Assembly: GCA_022059125.1 (NCBI GenBank) | Contig: JAEUWY010000005.1 | Coordinates: 2,914,001-2,978,000 of the forward strand | DNA length: 64,000 bases | Reading direction: 5' to 3' | From: Corynespora cassiicola | Taxonomy: Eukaryota > Ascomycota > Dothideomycetes > Pleosporales > Corynesporascaceae | Shown: positions 10,616 to 21,045 of the stretch, in pieces | Layout: each line of letters starts with the position of its first letter | Numbering within the stretch: position 1 is the stretch's first letter | Translations under genes and position numbers: made by a program | Notes under the pieces: generated by a model | What the model was told of the DNA's origin: nothing | Databases searched by the model: none | What the model saw: only the letters and a program-made list of their open reading frames with translations

Positions 10616-11020
10616 ATGTCCAGCTATATCTTCAATCTGATCACTCGAACCAATATTCAGTGCCCCTGCTATTCTGCACACACTGAGGGATTTAAATCAC
10701 AGGCACTGTCAGTTTTTCCATTTCAAATAGTCCTGAAGATTTGGAAACACATTGAGAGCCAGAAAGTGCGTACTCTCATGAGAAGTGTTGGCAGCAAGAC
10801 GTGTGTAAGTGTGCATCTTGGAGAAACATACCGCTCAAGAGTTGGATTTAGATCCCTCATAGACTTGTTGAAGTATATCATCTCACTGAAAATCAATCTC
10901 GACTGTCTTGAAGAAGAAAAATTAAACCAAGCTATTACATCTCTGATAGGACGAGTTTCGTACGTTCGATTAGAAGATGGCGGTCTCTATCTGCACGTGA
11001 TTATCAACTCGCGATCTTGA
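10616..11020 (+). CDS. Small hypothetical protein, weak F-box-like segment
   Basis: A 134-residue frame beginning at ATG 10616 in AT-rich sequence. The segment FPFQIVLKIWKHI (about residues 40-52) resembles the start of fungal F-box motifs, which link substrates to SCF ubiquitin ligases, but the rest of an F-box is not convincing and no leucine-rich repeats follow. It may be a decayed fragment of one of the many lineage-specific F-box genes of ascomycetes, or a chance frame. Flanking DNA to 11455 shows no other coding signal. Confidence 0.25.
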   Translation: MSSYIFNLITRTNIQCPCYSAHTEGFKSQALSVFPFQIVLKIWKHIESQKVRTLMRSVGSKTCVSVHLGETYRSRVGFRSLIDLLKYIISLKINLDCLEEEKLNQAITSLIGRVSYVRLEDGGLYLHVIINSRS

Positions 11021-11455
11021 TCAGATTGACACCGCATGCACCTAAGTATAACTCTTCAACTGAAGTATTTATCAAGGGAGCATAACGTGCAACTTGATTA
11101 AAATGACTTGATCAAATCATAGATTTAAATGTGTAACTGGCTACAATAACATGATCTAGAATCAATTTTATACGATAACTGTCAACATTGAGACGATATA
11201 CGCTTTCTTTTCAAATAGTATGTAGTTCCTAAAGCAGAGCTAATTTAACTGTATTTGTAGAGAAAAACGAAGTCGGTACACTAGGTGAGAACTAAAAGCT
11301 CTCACGAAACAGGTAGTTGTCGCTAGGAGAAGAAGTCGTTAATATGAAGAGGAAAAGTGACGTCCAAGTCAATAATAAACAGCATGCAATGACATTGATT
11401 ACTCGAGATATCTCAGTCAAAGTACCTTTTCCTCGCCCAACAACTCTCAATCCTT
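11021..11455. other. AT-rich intergenic stretch, nothing recognised
   Basis: No coding bias, RNA gene or repeat seen. It contains the 3' flank of the minus-strand DUF1349-type gene. Confidence 0.35.
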
Positions 11456-12232
11456 CTAAGACTTTTTATCCGCATCCAAAACCTCAATCTCCACTCCCTT
11501 CCCAAACTCCGCCTCTAGCAACTCATCTCCATTATCCGTATTCGGCCTAGCCACATAACCCCCTACACCCACCTCCCACCCCTCCTCTTCTGCAAAAAAC
11601 CAGGTAATCTCCCTCAATGGCCTCCTCTCTACCTCCTTGCCCTCTCCATCCCTCACAATCTCGTAGATCCACAGACCCTTCCCCAAAACATCCTTCTCCC
11701 TGCGCGCCTCCAACTCCGCCCCCGGCCTCTCCTCTCCGCTCCCAGAACCCGAGACCGGCACCACGCTCCAATCGGCCCAGGAATCGCACCCGACCGTGCT
11801 GATGTACGAAATGTTGTTGTAGAACTCGATGCCCGTCTTGACCCACTTGTCTTGGCCCTCGGGCTGGCCCGGCTTAGTGAGGTGCAGGAGCAGGCCTGCT
11901 TGGTCGTATTGGCGGAGCTGGGATACGGGGGGCAGGGTGAAGGAGAGGCGGGCGCGCTGGAAGGATCGGAGAGCGAATTGGGGAAGTGGGGAGGGGTGGG
12001 TGGGGGCGGAGAAGGCGTTGTGGGAGGGGGGTTTGCGCCAGATGTCGGTGCCCGCGGGGGAGCTGAGGTTGAAGGGCTCCAGAGTGGTGGTTTTGGTGGC
12101 ATAGGTCATGGTGGTGATATTTACGAGGAGGAGTATGAGGAAGGTGATTGGGTTGGTGGGGGAAGACATTGGAGGGGTCGAGGTGCAGTTCTTATACGAG
12201 CTTGCACGTGCTAAGCTGAGAGGATGAGTCAA
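11456..12232 (-). CDS. DUF1349 (concanavalin-like) family protein
   Basis: Open frame of 258 residues, matching fungal DUF1349 proteins, a concanavalin A-like beta-sandwich fold of unknown biochemical role. The recognisable family region begins near residue 50 with LEPFNLSSPAGTDIWRKPP and includes FQRARLSFTLP, QYDQAGLLLHL, KWVKTGIEFYNN and ISTVGCDSWADWSVVP. Three starts are possible: 12232, 12169 (which would put a hydrophobic, signal-like segment PITFLILLLVNIT at the N-terminus) and 12109 (MTYATK, directly before the domain). The last gives a cytosolic protein of normal family length (about 217) and is my preference. The C-terminal third is Glu/Gly-rich. A transposon remnant sits about 250 bp upstream of the gene, in its promoter side. 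Confidence 0.75.
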   Translation of the reverse strand: MTHPLSLARASSYKNCTSTPPMSSPTNPITFLILLLVNITTMTYATKTTTLEPFNLSSPAGTDIWRKPPSHNAFSAPTHPSPLPQFALRSFQRARLSFTLPPVSQLRQYDQAGLLLHLTKPGQPEGQDKWVKTGIEFYNNISYISTVGCDSWADWSVVPVSGSGSGEERPGAELEARREKDVLGKGLWIYEIVRDGEGKEVERRPLREITWFFAEEEGWEVGVGGYVARPNTDNGDELLEAEFGKGVEIEVLDADKKS

Positions 12233-12479
12233 TGAGCTTCGCGGCCGCCACTTTCTGGCCTGGGTATAGAGCGTGGGATCATGGTGAATTTATAGAATCG
12301 ACCCTTGGCATGGCGGGCTGGTTGCAGCCATGGTTGCGTAGCTGCATACGAGGGGGACTGAAAGCGGGGTGCAGATCTTGGCGGAGAAGAGATATCGAAC
12401 CGGAACATGTCAAAGCGTCAGGACACAGTACGATCCATGGACGTAGCGTGTATGGTATGGGTGTGTGGAGATATCACTA

Positions 12480-13273
12480 AGCTCGGGTATATATTACCGG
12501 GCCACATGGGGTGCCGGGCCACCCTCCAAAAATCGGGCCACTCGACAAAAACACGTATATTGCCACTACGCTCGCCATTTAAAACACATGGATTTGAGGG
12601 CTTCTGCAGCATCCACTATAGCTGCCCTAGAGTCCTCTTCTTCCTCTGTGAGCCAGCAAGGACCTGAGTGTTCGTACATACCCCTAAGCTAAGCCCACTC
12701 TCGTCCATATTGTGTATATTCTCAAGCTGGATGTTGAGCCTTAGTCTTGTACGTTCAAACAGCTCCAGGAAGACCCGTACCTGGGCTGGTGTAGCGGCCT
12801 CAGCCCTCAGTGCCTCAAGCCTCCTGCCTATTATCGAGGCTATTCTTGGGTTACGTTTGATGAAGTGGCCGACCCAAAGCTTGCCAAGAGGGGCCTGGTC
12901 GCCGTTCATACGGAGGATTCGGGTGGCCATCTCTCGGGCCCGAGCGTGTGAGGGAGGTCGGCCTAGGGCCTTTTCTTCGAGGATCCACTCAACAAGAAAC
13001 TTCTCTTGCTGAGGGCTTAGTCGTTGCTGATGCGCGTGGCTGGCAGCATTGTTTGGCCGTCCATTGATCCGGGCCTGTAGCGTAGTTCGAGGGATATTGT
13101 AAGCCTTAGCAGCAGCTCGCTGGCTTGTATAACGGCCAGAATTGATATCAGCGATAGCAAGTTGTATAGCTACTTCCTTGGCCTCCATGGGGGATGGGTG
13201 GTGTTGAAGGAGATCGAGGTTGACTCAGGGGGACGCGTTTTGGTGGGGTGGCCCGGTAATATATACCCGAGCT
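12480..13273 (-). mobile_element. Internally deleted Tc1/mariner-superfamily element (pogo/Fot1-like)
   Basis: A 794-bp element with perfect 26-bp terminal inverted repeats (12480-12505 and 13248-13273, starting AGCTCGGGTATATATTACCG) flanked on both sides by TA (12478-12479 and 13274-13275), the target-site duplication of this superfamily. Subterminal GGGCCAC is repeated three times at the left end. It encodes only the N-terminal part of a transposase on the minus strand, followed at about 12566-12630 by a different frame that reads like the transposase C-terminus (AAIVDAAEALKSM). This indicates a roughly 1-kb internal deletion; autonomous members are usually near 1.8-2 kb. The perfect repeats suggest recent mobility, in trans, by a full-length copy elsewhere in the genome. 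Confidence 0.88.
12616..13188 (-). pseudogene. Truncated pogo/Fot1-type DDE transposase
   Basis: Frame of 190 residues lying inside the 12480-13273 element. Residues 1-50 form a psq-type helix-turn-helix (YTSQRAAAKAYNIPRTTLQ). Residues 55-125 form a CENP-B-type DNA-binding helix-turn-helix (LSPQQEKFLVEWILEEKALG through WVGHFIKRNP). The catalytic domain starts with the first aspartate in NMDESGLSLGV (about 160) and stops after GSQRKKRTLGQL, so the second and third catalytic acids are missing. It cannot be an active transposase but could still bind the element ends. Confidence 0.85.
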
Positions 13274-13519
13274 TATGGGAGTACCGGAAAAGGTAATTTT
13301 CTCAGCATGACAATTGACTAGTATCTGATTGGGGGAAAGTCGGAGCGCCAAGGCCGATATCGTGACGTGCAAAGCTCTGGAAAGTTGGAGAGAAAGTTGG
13401 AGAAACTACGGTAGTCTCGCAAGCATTGCTCAATTTGTGTATATAAAACTTGGCAGCGAACTGACACACAAATGACTCGATTTGGAGGATATATACACAG
13501 TGTACATGGTCTACGTTTT

Positions 13520-14566
13520 CTATTTCTTCTGCTCGCCCTCCTTCGGGGGCTCCGGTTGTGGGGTAGGGAGCTTGAACTAAAGAGAAGTCAGTCACTTGGA
13601 TTGTGCAAGGCGTTTCGCTGGGCATGCTGGTAGTTGAACTTACAGAGTCTGGCGTCCTGTTGTCTCCCGGGCCGACGGGTTCCCAGGCCGTCGAGCCACC
13701 ACGGAAGTTCCTGTATGCCTGGGTCAACTCCAGAGGCTCCACAACAATTCGCTTCTTCTCCTCGTCGTAACGAATCTCAGTGTATCCCGTCATGGGGAAG
13801 TCCTTTCGCAGAGGGTGACCGTCGAAGCCGTAGTCGGTCATGATACGCCTCAAGTCGGGGTGGCCAACGAAGAAGACACCGAAAAGATCGTACACCTCGC
13901 GCTCATACCAGTTGGCGCCGTCGTAGAGGTCGCAGAGGCTGGGCACGGGAGTGGCCTCGTCGGCATACGTCTTGACGCGGATACGCGAGTTGTGGCGGAT
14001 GCTCAGCATGTTGTACACAACCTCGAAGCGCTGGTCCTTGGTGGGGTAGTCGACGGCAGTGATGTCGGAGATCTGGGTGAACTCGGCGGCGGTGTGGTGC
14101 TTGAGGAAGGTGAAGACGGGGATGACGCCGGCGGGGGGGATGAAGATGGTCAACTCGTCCTTCCACACAGAGAATCTGGCATGCCGTCAGACGGAATTGT
14201 AGTGAAGTGGCAGCGGAAAGAAGACGCACTGCTGGATGTACTTGGGCAGACACGACATGAGGTAGTTGCCGTATTTGTGCAGGGCCTCGCCCTTCTCCTT
14301 GTACTTGTCGGCCGGGTTGACGATAGCGGCCTTGAGCTTGCCCTGCGGGTCGCGGGGGGCGAACTGGGCGGCAGGTTAGCTACTAGACGGCGCGGGAGGA
14401 TCAATTGGAGACGCACGCGCATGTTGGGCGTCTCGGGGTTCTCAGCAGCGACCTCCTTTGCGCGCAGGGCGCTGGCAGCAAAGGTGCGCACGGCGGCGGC
14501 GCGGGAGCCGGTGGCAGCGCGGGCGACATGGCCCAATGGCCGGGCGACGGACAGCCGCATGGCCAT
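13520..14566 (-). CDS. NADH:ubiquinone oxidoreductase 30-kDa-type subunit (NDUFS3/NuoC family)
   Basis: Four exons, 14417-14566, 14230-14363, 13644-14175 and 13520-13576, give 290 residues; introns of 53, 54 and 67 nt have GTGCGT, GTGCGT and GTAAGT donors and all preserve frame. This is a core peripheral-arm subunit of mitochondrial complex I. The N-terminus ([20 protein letters not shown]) is an Arg/Ala-rich mitochondrial presequence. Hallmarks are [21 protein letters not shown], the 30-kDa signature [20 protein letters not shown] and [19 protein letters not shown], then [18 protein letters not shown]. The last exon adds a Pro/Lys-rich tail ending EGEQKK. The transposon remnant lies only about 250 bp beyond its 3' end. 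Exon boundaries are my reading of splice motifs. Confidence 0.93.
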
Positions 14567-15005
14567 GGTGGTGTGTAGAGCGGAATTCGAGGCTGCGCGG
14601 TGCAGCGGGGCGGGCTGGGGCAGAATCGTGATGTCGTCGTCGTCAACTTTGCCCAGGTGAGAGCTTCCTCTGGGCTTAGCGAGTCGGCCGGCGGCCCCAG
14701 CCCAGCCAAAACGTGACCTCGCCCGGCTAGCCAGCTAGCGGGCTTGGCGCGCCCCGTCTACCTCAGCCTTTGCAGGCCTGCCGCCTCGAACACCCCCAAC
14801 GTGCATCCTCGACTGAGACTCGTCATTTATTCCTTTGCCCATTCACGGCCGGCGTTAGTCCTTTTCCTTGCCGCTGCTTTCTGCTCTTCCGCCCTACCAC
14901 CGCCAAAAGTCCGCCGCCCTCACCCCGCCCCCTCGCTCGAGCGCCACCAGCTTGCACTTGCCAGCACATCTCGCGCCCTCCACCACCGACACACAGCCGC
15001 CCGCC

Positions 15006-17698
15006 ATGTCCCGCATACTGCAGGATCAGTTCGTCGACGACGATGAGGAGGAGTGTTGCCCCCTGTGCGTCGAGGAGTTCGACCTGTCTGACAAGAACTT
15101 CCGCCCGTGTCCCTGCGGCTACCAGGTATGCCGCCCGAAAACTCGGTGAAGCCACGCCCAAGCAGCCATCGCTAATCCGTCGCGACCAGATATGTCAGTT
15201 CTGTTTCAACAATATCAAGACGACCATGAACGGGCTGTGTCCCGCCTGCCGCCGTCCCTACGATGAATCGACGATACAGTTCAAGAACATCACCCCCGAA
15301 GAGTGCGTATCCCGTCCCGCTCCTGTCACACTGGCCTTCTCTAACCTCAGCAGGATGGCCAAGCACAAACAGCAGATCGCACAAAAGGCAAAGAAGAACG
15401 CTGCTGCGCGGCAGAAGGAGGCGCAAAAGGCCGAGGCCGACTACCTAGGCCGCAAGCACCTCGCTGGTCTGCGCGTCGTGCAGAAGAACCTCGTTTATGT
15501 CACGGGTCTTACTCCGACGATACGCGAAGACCGCCTGCTCGACACGCTCCGAGGCGGTGACTATTTCGGACAGTACGGCAAAATCATCAAGATCGTCGTC
15601 AGCAAGGCGCGCGAAAACGCGCAGCACCAGCAGTCGGTGGGCGTTTACGTCACTTTTGCCCGCAAGGAAGATGCCGCAGCCTGCATAGCAGCCGTCGATG
15701 GCTCGCAGAATGGCGATCGCACGTTGAGGTCAGTAGCTGCCCATGTGTCCTCTTCTACCGTCGGCTAACTAACAGGCCCATAGGGCGCAGTATGGTACTA
15801 CCAAGTATTGTTCAGCCTATCTTCGCGGCGAGCAATGTAATAACCGCAACTGCATGTTCTTGCATGAGCCGGGTGAAGAAAATGACAGCTTCACGCGCCA
15901 GGACCTGTCCATGATGAACTCGATCCAGACGCAGCAGCCCGCTCAATCCTCGACCAGCCAATCCGCCCCTCCTGCGCATCGTGGGCCTGCTGTCGCTGCA
16001 GCACCGATGAATCGACAGGATAGTAACGATGCATCTAGCCCCACCCATAGTGGAAGCGACGCCCCAGGTCTCCCAGCAACAGCCAACTGGGGCAGCAAGG
16101 CTGCGCAAGAACGCCGATTAAGCCGCTCCACGAATGCTTCCAATTCTTCCCCCATGATAACCAACGCCGTCCCCGCCCAAGCCCCCAAGACCAAGACTGA
16201 CGAGTCTCTCAAAAAGAAGGGCAAAGAGAAAGAAAAGGACAAGAAGGAAGAGAAGGAGAAGGAGAAAGAAAAAGAAAAGGACAGGGAAAGGGAAAAAGAA
16301 AAGGACAAGTCTGCACAGCCGTCCAAACCTGCCACACCTCAGCCTACCCCCGCTACTCGTCCCTCCAAACCTGGCATCCCCGGCCTGGAGGACCTACTAA
16401 AGAAAATTACCTCGCCGAACTTCACGTTTCATTTCTCAAGGGACTCTTTGACTGATGAAGAATGGGAGGCTGTCAAAGTATGGCCCCGTATGATCGATCC
16501 CAGAGGCGGACAGAAGCGTCGTGAAATGGTGGAAAGAGAAGAGAAGCTGGCTCTTCAGCGCGAAGCGGACGCCGCTCAAGCACTCCAGGCCGCCCAAGCC
16601 GCTCAGGCATCAACCCAGGCAGCCACATCGACAACAGATCGTGAGGAGAGTGCTGAACCTACAACGGCAGGAGGTAGCTTGCAGTTGGGTGGCGAGCCTG
16701 AGGAGAGCCCCGAAACCAACACAAGTCATTCAAACCAACACGCCATCGCGCCGCCAGGGCAGTCACTTGGAGGTAACATGTTTGGCCAGAATGCTGGTCT
16801 TACAGAGGAGTTCAACAACCTGGGCTTGGGCAATCGCGGTCTCACTCAACAGCAGCAGCAGCAACTGTTGCTCTCCAACTTCAAGCCCACTCCACAGTCT
16901 GCCAATCTCCTATCCACATTCCAGTCTGCGCAAGGTCAACAAGGCCACGGCCAGGGCGGCAACGCTCCCGGCCATCAGAGGCACACCTCCCGGTTCAACT
17001 TCGCCAACGACAACTCGTCTGCTTCTGCCTCTGTACAGGCAGCTGCAAACCCGAAGCTCTTGGCTCAACAGAATAATATGATGCCAAAGAACACTGGCCA
17101 TTTCAACCAAATGTCCCAGCATCAGCCTTTGGGTGGTCAGTTCTACACCAGTGGTGCACAAGGACCGCCCCCCGGCCTAAAAGCTACCGGCACCCCACCA
17201 GTCAGCGGAGGCGGCATGTTTGGCCAGGGCCATGGATTCGCCACTGGCGGTCTAGGCTATGGCAACAACACTGCCGGCAGGAACAACAATGATGCTATGT
17301 ATCAGGACTTGCTCCGAGGCGGCCGAAACATGGATGGTGGTGCTAGGGTAGCTGATGCTGGTAAGCGTGAGTCCATGTTTCCTTCATTTCTCAACCAACA
17401 ACATCCCTCGACCTCGACCCCAGCCCCAGCCCCAGGCCTGCTTAGCTTCCCCTATGGACCTTCGCCTGGTGCTTACCAGGAATCTGGTTCGCAAAAGTCT
17501 AAGAAAAAGGGGAAGAAGCATAGACACGCTAACACTTCCTCCTCTGGGGGTGGTGTAGTAGATGTTCAAGACCCGAGTATCTTGCAGGCAAGGCTCCATC
17601 AGGGAGGCATGGCCGGCCAGGGCTTGTATGGCCAAGGTCAAGGTGGGTTTTCTTCTTCCCTCTATGCTAGCAACTACGGCGGCGCCGGACGATGGTAG
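15006..17698 (+). CDS. NOT4: CCR4-NOT complex subunit 4, RING-type ubiquitin ligase
   Basis: Exons 15006-15125, 15190-15302, 15354-15728 and 15784-17698 give 840 residues. NOT4 is the E3 ligase of the CCR4-NOT mRNA deadenylase complex, acting in mRNA decay and ribosome-linked quality control. The N-terminal C4C4 RING is complete (CCPLCVEEFDLSDKNFRPC, split by intron 1, then ICQFCFNNIKTTMNGLCPAC). A charged coiled coil precedes the RRM (NLVYVTGLTPTIREDRLLDT) and a C3H1 zinc finger (CSAYLRGEQCNNRNCMFLHE). A Lys/Glu run (16200-16310), a Gln tract (16852-16866) and FYTSGAQGPPPGLKATGTPP are typical of fungal NOT4. The frame ends at TAG 17696-17698. In other filamentous fungi I recall NOT4 being longer, so the ORF at 18220-21045 may be its C-terminal exon; see that entry. 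Confidence 0.92.
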
Positions 17699-18264
17699 TC
17701 TGTTTCCATTCTCTGTCATAATTTCGGGGCTTTATTGCCGCATACATTGTTTTATTACCTTCCCTCTTTTCTACGATGGCTGCATGGCGTTTTCGGAGGG
17801 TTCAAAGCGAAATGCATCGGCAAAACGGCCCAAATCAATTGGCTCTGGAATGCCCGGCGTTTTTGAGTGGTCGGCCATCGTCTCACAATTGCTGGCTTTG
17901 GCTTTGGCATGACTTCGCGGAACTACAATACCTTGATATTTTTTTCGTTCGATCTCGTTGTTTGGTCTCGGCGAATTATGCTGCTTTTGCCAGGTTTCTA
18001 CATCACACTCTCGTCGTCTTCGTCATGGCCATCACATGTATGTAAATTCCCCTTCCTGCCGCTCTTTCAGCAGGCATGCTTACGCTTAATTAGAAGGATG
18101 GCTTCCCCCAAATGTTCTTTTGAATCGTTGCTGTGACGAAGATGCCCGAGAGACAGATCCCGTTGCATTCTGATGTATTTAATTATTTGACTGGCAGAAC
18201 CTAGCCGTCCATCGTCCGCTTGCCGTTGCTGCTGAGCACCACGGTCTTCTTCATCGATTATCCT
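17699..18264. other. Either NOT4 3' UTR/promoter or a large intron of a longer NOT4 gene
   Basis: About 570 bp between NOT4 and the next frame. A strong GTATGT donor occurs at about 18039 and CTTTCAG at about 18071. GCTAACAGCCATTGGACAG at 18280-18298 looks like a branch point plus acceptor just inside the next ORF. No independent gene seen. Confidence 0.4.
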
Positions 18265-21045
18265 ATGTCAGACTCGTTCGCTAACAGCCATTGGACAGAT
18301 GACCAGATATTCAGTCCAGAGGAGGAGGCTTCCATCAACGTCGATGCTTTAGTCAACGACAGTGATTTCGAACCGCTAGGCAGGGGCACTCCTATCAATA
18401 GTCACCGGCTGGATCCACCTCGTCGAGCTACGCCGACGATCCCCCCTGGTTTCACGGCACCAGTGGTGCCCAAGCCAATGATCGACGACCATACTAGCCG
18501 ACCAATGTCCCGGACCACTTCATCGACATTGCCTCCGGCGGTCCCAGTTATGCCCATAACACCGATCAGGGCGGCTACACCCGTCAAATCCAAAAAGGAA
18601 AAGCAGCCAGTGGATACCAAGGAAGCCCAAAGCGCCAAAGTCGCTGAGCCAGTTGCGACCCCCAAGATCAAGCCAGAAACGCCTTCTAAACCCGGGCGGA
18701 AACCAAGCTCAGGTAAACCCCAGAGTGGCGCTGAGGCCGCAAAAGGCAAAGTGGAGAATGACCCTCTGGTTGATCAAAAGGAAAGCAGACAGAAAGAATC
18801 TCCCGTCAAAGCTACTCCAAAGAGTAAAGCAAGTCTAAAAAAGTTGGATGCAACTCCACAAAAAGATATGGCTTTCAAGGAGTTTGCAGCTGTCGCCGCC
18901 GCAACGCCGGCTTCATCCAAACGTCAGCATCCTGGTAAGCTCGATATTGCCGCTGCGACAAAAGCGCCAGAGAATGAGCCGCCGACTCTCGCAAGCTTGC
19001 TCAAGTCAGATGCCCCATCGAAGGGTTTGCGCAACATTTCTCTTTCTACTAACTCAGTGCCCCCGAGCCCGGTAATTACCCCAGCAAGTACTCCTGCTGC
19101 AACCTCCACCGGATCACCTGTTAAACGATCAGCGCCAAGAACAATTCGAGTCGTGCCTACCCCAAAGACTGAAGTGCCCCCGCCTTTGTCGGCCGTATCG
19201 GCTACATCTGTGCCTCATGTTCCCACCGTTGAGAAGCTGCGCTCTAGACAAGCTAGCATCGCTTCTCTCAACCAGCCAGGCACACCCGCAAGTGAACTAG
19301 TCTCCGATACGGCGTCGATCACGTCTACTTCTATTTCTAGAGCAAACTCTCCGCCTCCCATTGGCGGAAAAGTTGGTACAGCTCCAGTAAGAAAGAAGAC
19401 CAAGTCTCAAGCGAAAAAAGAGCGCCAAGAGAGGAAGCGGCAGATTACCGAGGAGCAGGAAATGGCCCTGGACGAACCAAACCAAGACGAAGAACCTGTG
19501 CAAGCTCCCATTGTTGGCCGGAAGAAGAAAACCAAGAAGCCTGCACAGGCATCTGTCCCCACACCCACTCCTGCACCCGCACCTACGCCATTACCACTAG
19601 ACACCCCAAAGAATCCCACAGTGGAGGAAGAAGAGGATACTGAAATCGTTGAACAGAAGCCAGGGCCAGTAGCTGTTCCCAAGAAGGCCTCCACTCTTAA
19701 GACGACCATACAATTCCCCGAGAAACCTCAACTTTTGTCTCTATTCGAGTCAATAGGCTTTATGGACCAGGCCAAGGAAAAACGCGAGCTTAGTCCTCAA
19801 GCGATAATTGCTGATTTGCAAAAGACTGGCGAGCTTCGGCCTTCAGAACTGGAGTTCTTTAAGCCACCTCCATCTTCGTTCGGTCATGCTTCACGTACAT
19901 TTCAGTCGAATGTTGCAGCAGTAACACCACCAGACCTGAAGATCCACTTCTCAGAAGCGGACTTGGATGCTCTTACCAAAAAGAAGCCTGTTCGTCTTAA
20001 TGGTCAAGACGGCAAGCCGGAGTCGAGGACCTTGATCACACCTCAAGGCAAGTTCCTTTGGGGTCTTTCACCAGAAGATGAGGAAAGGGTGCTGGAGCTT
20101 GAGAAGCGTATAGAGAATTCGAAGGGGCAGGCTCGTTTCCATCCACGCAGACAGACCGCTCACTCCAACTTGCACAACGCTAGTTCCCAGACTCATTCCA
20201 AAGATGTCCTTCCCGCTATTGCGACTGCGCTCAAAGAGGCGGGCGCAAAGCTCAACAGAAACGCAGCGTCGTCACCGACCCAACCGATGCCGAAGTTAGA
20301 CCCGACTGCAACATTGCTTGGATCAACATCACTACCACTCCCCCCTGTCCAAGCTTCTAGTGATGGTATGCCCTGGCTAGACCTTACTAAAACACTTAGC
20401 AAAACTTTGGATTTGTCTAACCTTCCTTCAGTTCCAGCACCCTCGCCTCAACCACAGCCTCAGTCGCAGGCATCTCCGGAAACAATGGCGTTTCTGAATC
20501 AATTTGTTCTCCCAAAGACGGATAATCCATCGCCCAACACACCGCGTTCCGAGATGGCGGCAGTCGGTGGTCCACCTGGCGCAGGTCTGGCCAACATATC
20601 GGTCAACGTGAATAAAATTGCCAAAGCCGCCAAGGCCGCCGCCGAAGGTGGTCTGAGCACAGAAGTCGATGGTATGGGCGTCATAACAAAAGATCGACGC
20701 AACGGTGTATGGGTCCAAAGCCTGGAAGCTTTCATGAGCGCCGGGCTCGGGTTTCATAGCAGTCAAGATGCGAATGTCTATGGTCAGGGTAATGTCACAC
20801 TCTTCGGAAACGGACTCGATGTGCAGGGCCTTACCAACGTTGTTGAGTCCGGAGGGGGGCTCAGTGGTTTTGGAGGAGCTTTCCAAGGTCAAAATACGAG
20901 GAGATCAAGACAAGGTCTGCTCTCGCTCGGTGAGTCAGAGCAGAGTTTGCACAGTGCCAAAAAGGATAACGAAGCTATGGAAAAGAAGTTCATGGCGTCT
21001 CAGAAGAGAAACAAGAAAATACTGAATGGAGTCGGGAAATTTTAG
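18265..21045 (+). CDS. Large low-complexity protein, possible C-terminal half of NOT4
   Basis: The open frame runs from 18220 to 21045 (941 residues). A plausible start is ATG 18265 (MSDSFANSHW). Alternatively 18299 is an exon start after the branch and acceptor at 18280-18298. The first 500 residues are Pro/Ala/Lys/Ser-rich and disordered with one PPGF motif. A more ordered section follows: IQFPEKPQLLSLFESIGFMD, PQAIIADLQKTGELRPSEL, KIHFSEADLDALTKKKPVRL and GKFLWGLSPEDEERVLELEK. The end is basic (MASQKRNKKILNGVGKF). From memory these blocks resemble the C-terminal region of long filamentous-fungal NOT4 proteins, so one gene spanning 15006-21045 is possible. I could not find one donor/acceptor pair that joins the two in frame without dropping the end of the upstream ORF; a small intervening exon would be needed. 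Confidence 0.55.
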   Translation: MSDSFANSHWTDDQIFSPEEEASINVDALVNDSDFEPLGRGTPINSHRLDPPRRATPTIPPGFTAPVVPKPMIDDHTSRPMSRTTSSTLPPAVPVMPITPIRAATPVKSKKEKQPVDTKEAQSAKVAEPVATPKIKPETPSKPGRKPSSGKPQSGAEAAKGKVENDPLVDQKESRQKESPVKATPKSKASLKKLDATPQKDMAFKEFAAVAAATPASSKRQHPGKLDIAAATKAPENEPPTLASLLKSDAPSKGLRNISLSTNSVPPSPVITPASTPAATSTGSPVKRSAPRTIRVVPTPKTEVPPPLSAVSATSVPHVPTVEKLRSRQASIASLNQPGTPASELVSDTASITSTSISRANSPPPIGGKVGTAPVRKKTKSQAKKERQERKRQITEEQEMALDEPNQDEEPVQAPIVGRKKKTKKPAQASVPTPTPAPAPTPLPLDTPKNPTVEEEEDTEIVEQKPGPVAVPKKASTLKTTIQFPEKPQLLSLFESIGFMDQAKEKRELSPQAIIADLQKTGELRPSELEFFKPPPSSFGHASRTFQSNVAAVTPPDLKIHFSEADLDALTKKKPVRLNGQDGKPESRTLITPQGKFLWGLSPEDEERVLELEKRIENSKGQARFHPRRQTAHSNLHNASSQTHSKDVLPAIATALKEAGAKLNRNAASSPTQPMPKLDPTATLLGSTSLPLPPVQASSDGMPWLDLTKTLSKTLDLSNLPSVPAPSPQPQPQSQASPETMAFLNQFVLPKTDNPSPNTPRSEMAAVGGPPGAGLANISVNVNKIAKAAKAAAEGGLSTEVDGMGVITKDRRNGVWVQSLEAFMSAGLGFHSSQDANVYGQGNVTLFGNGLDVQGLTNVVESGGGLSGFGGAFQGQNTRRSRQGLLSLGESEQSLHSAKKDNEAMEKKFMASQKRNKKILNGVGKF

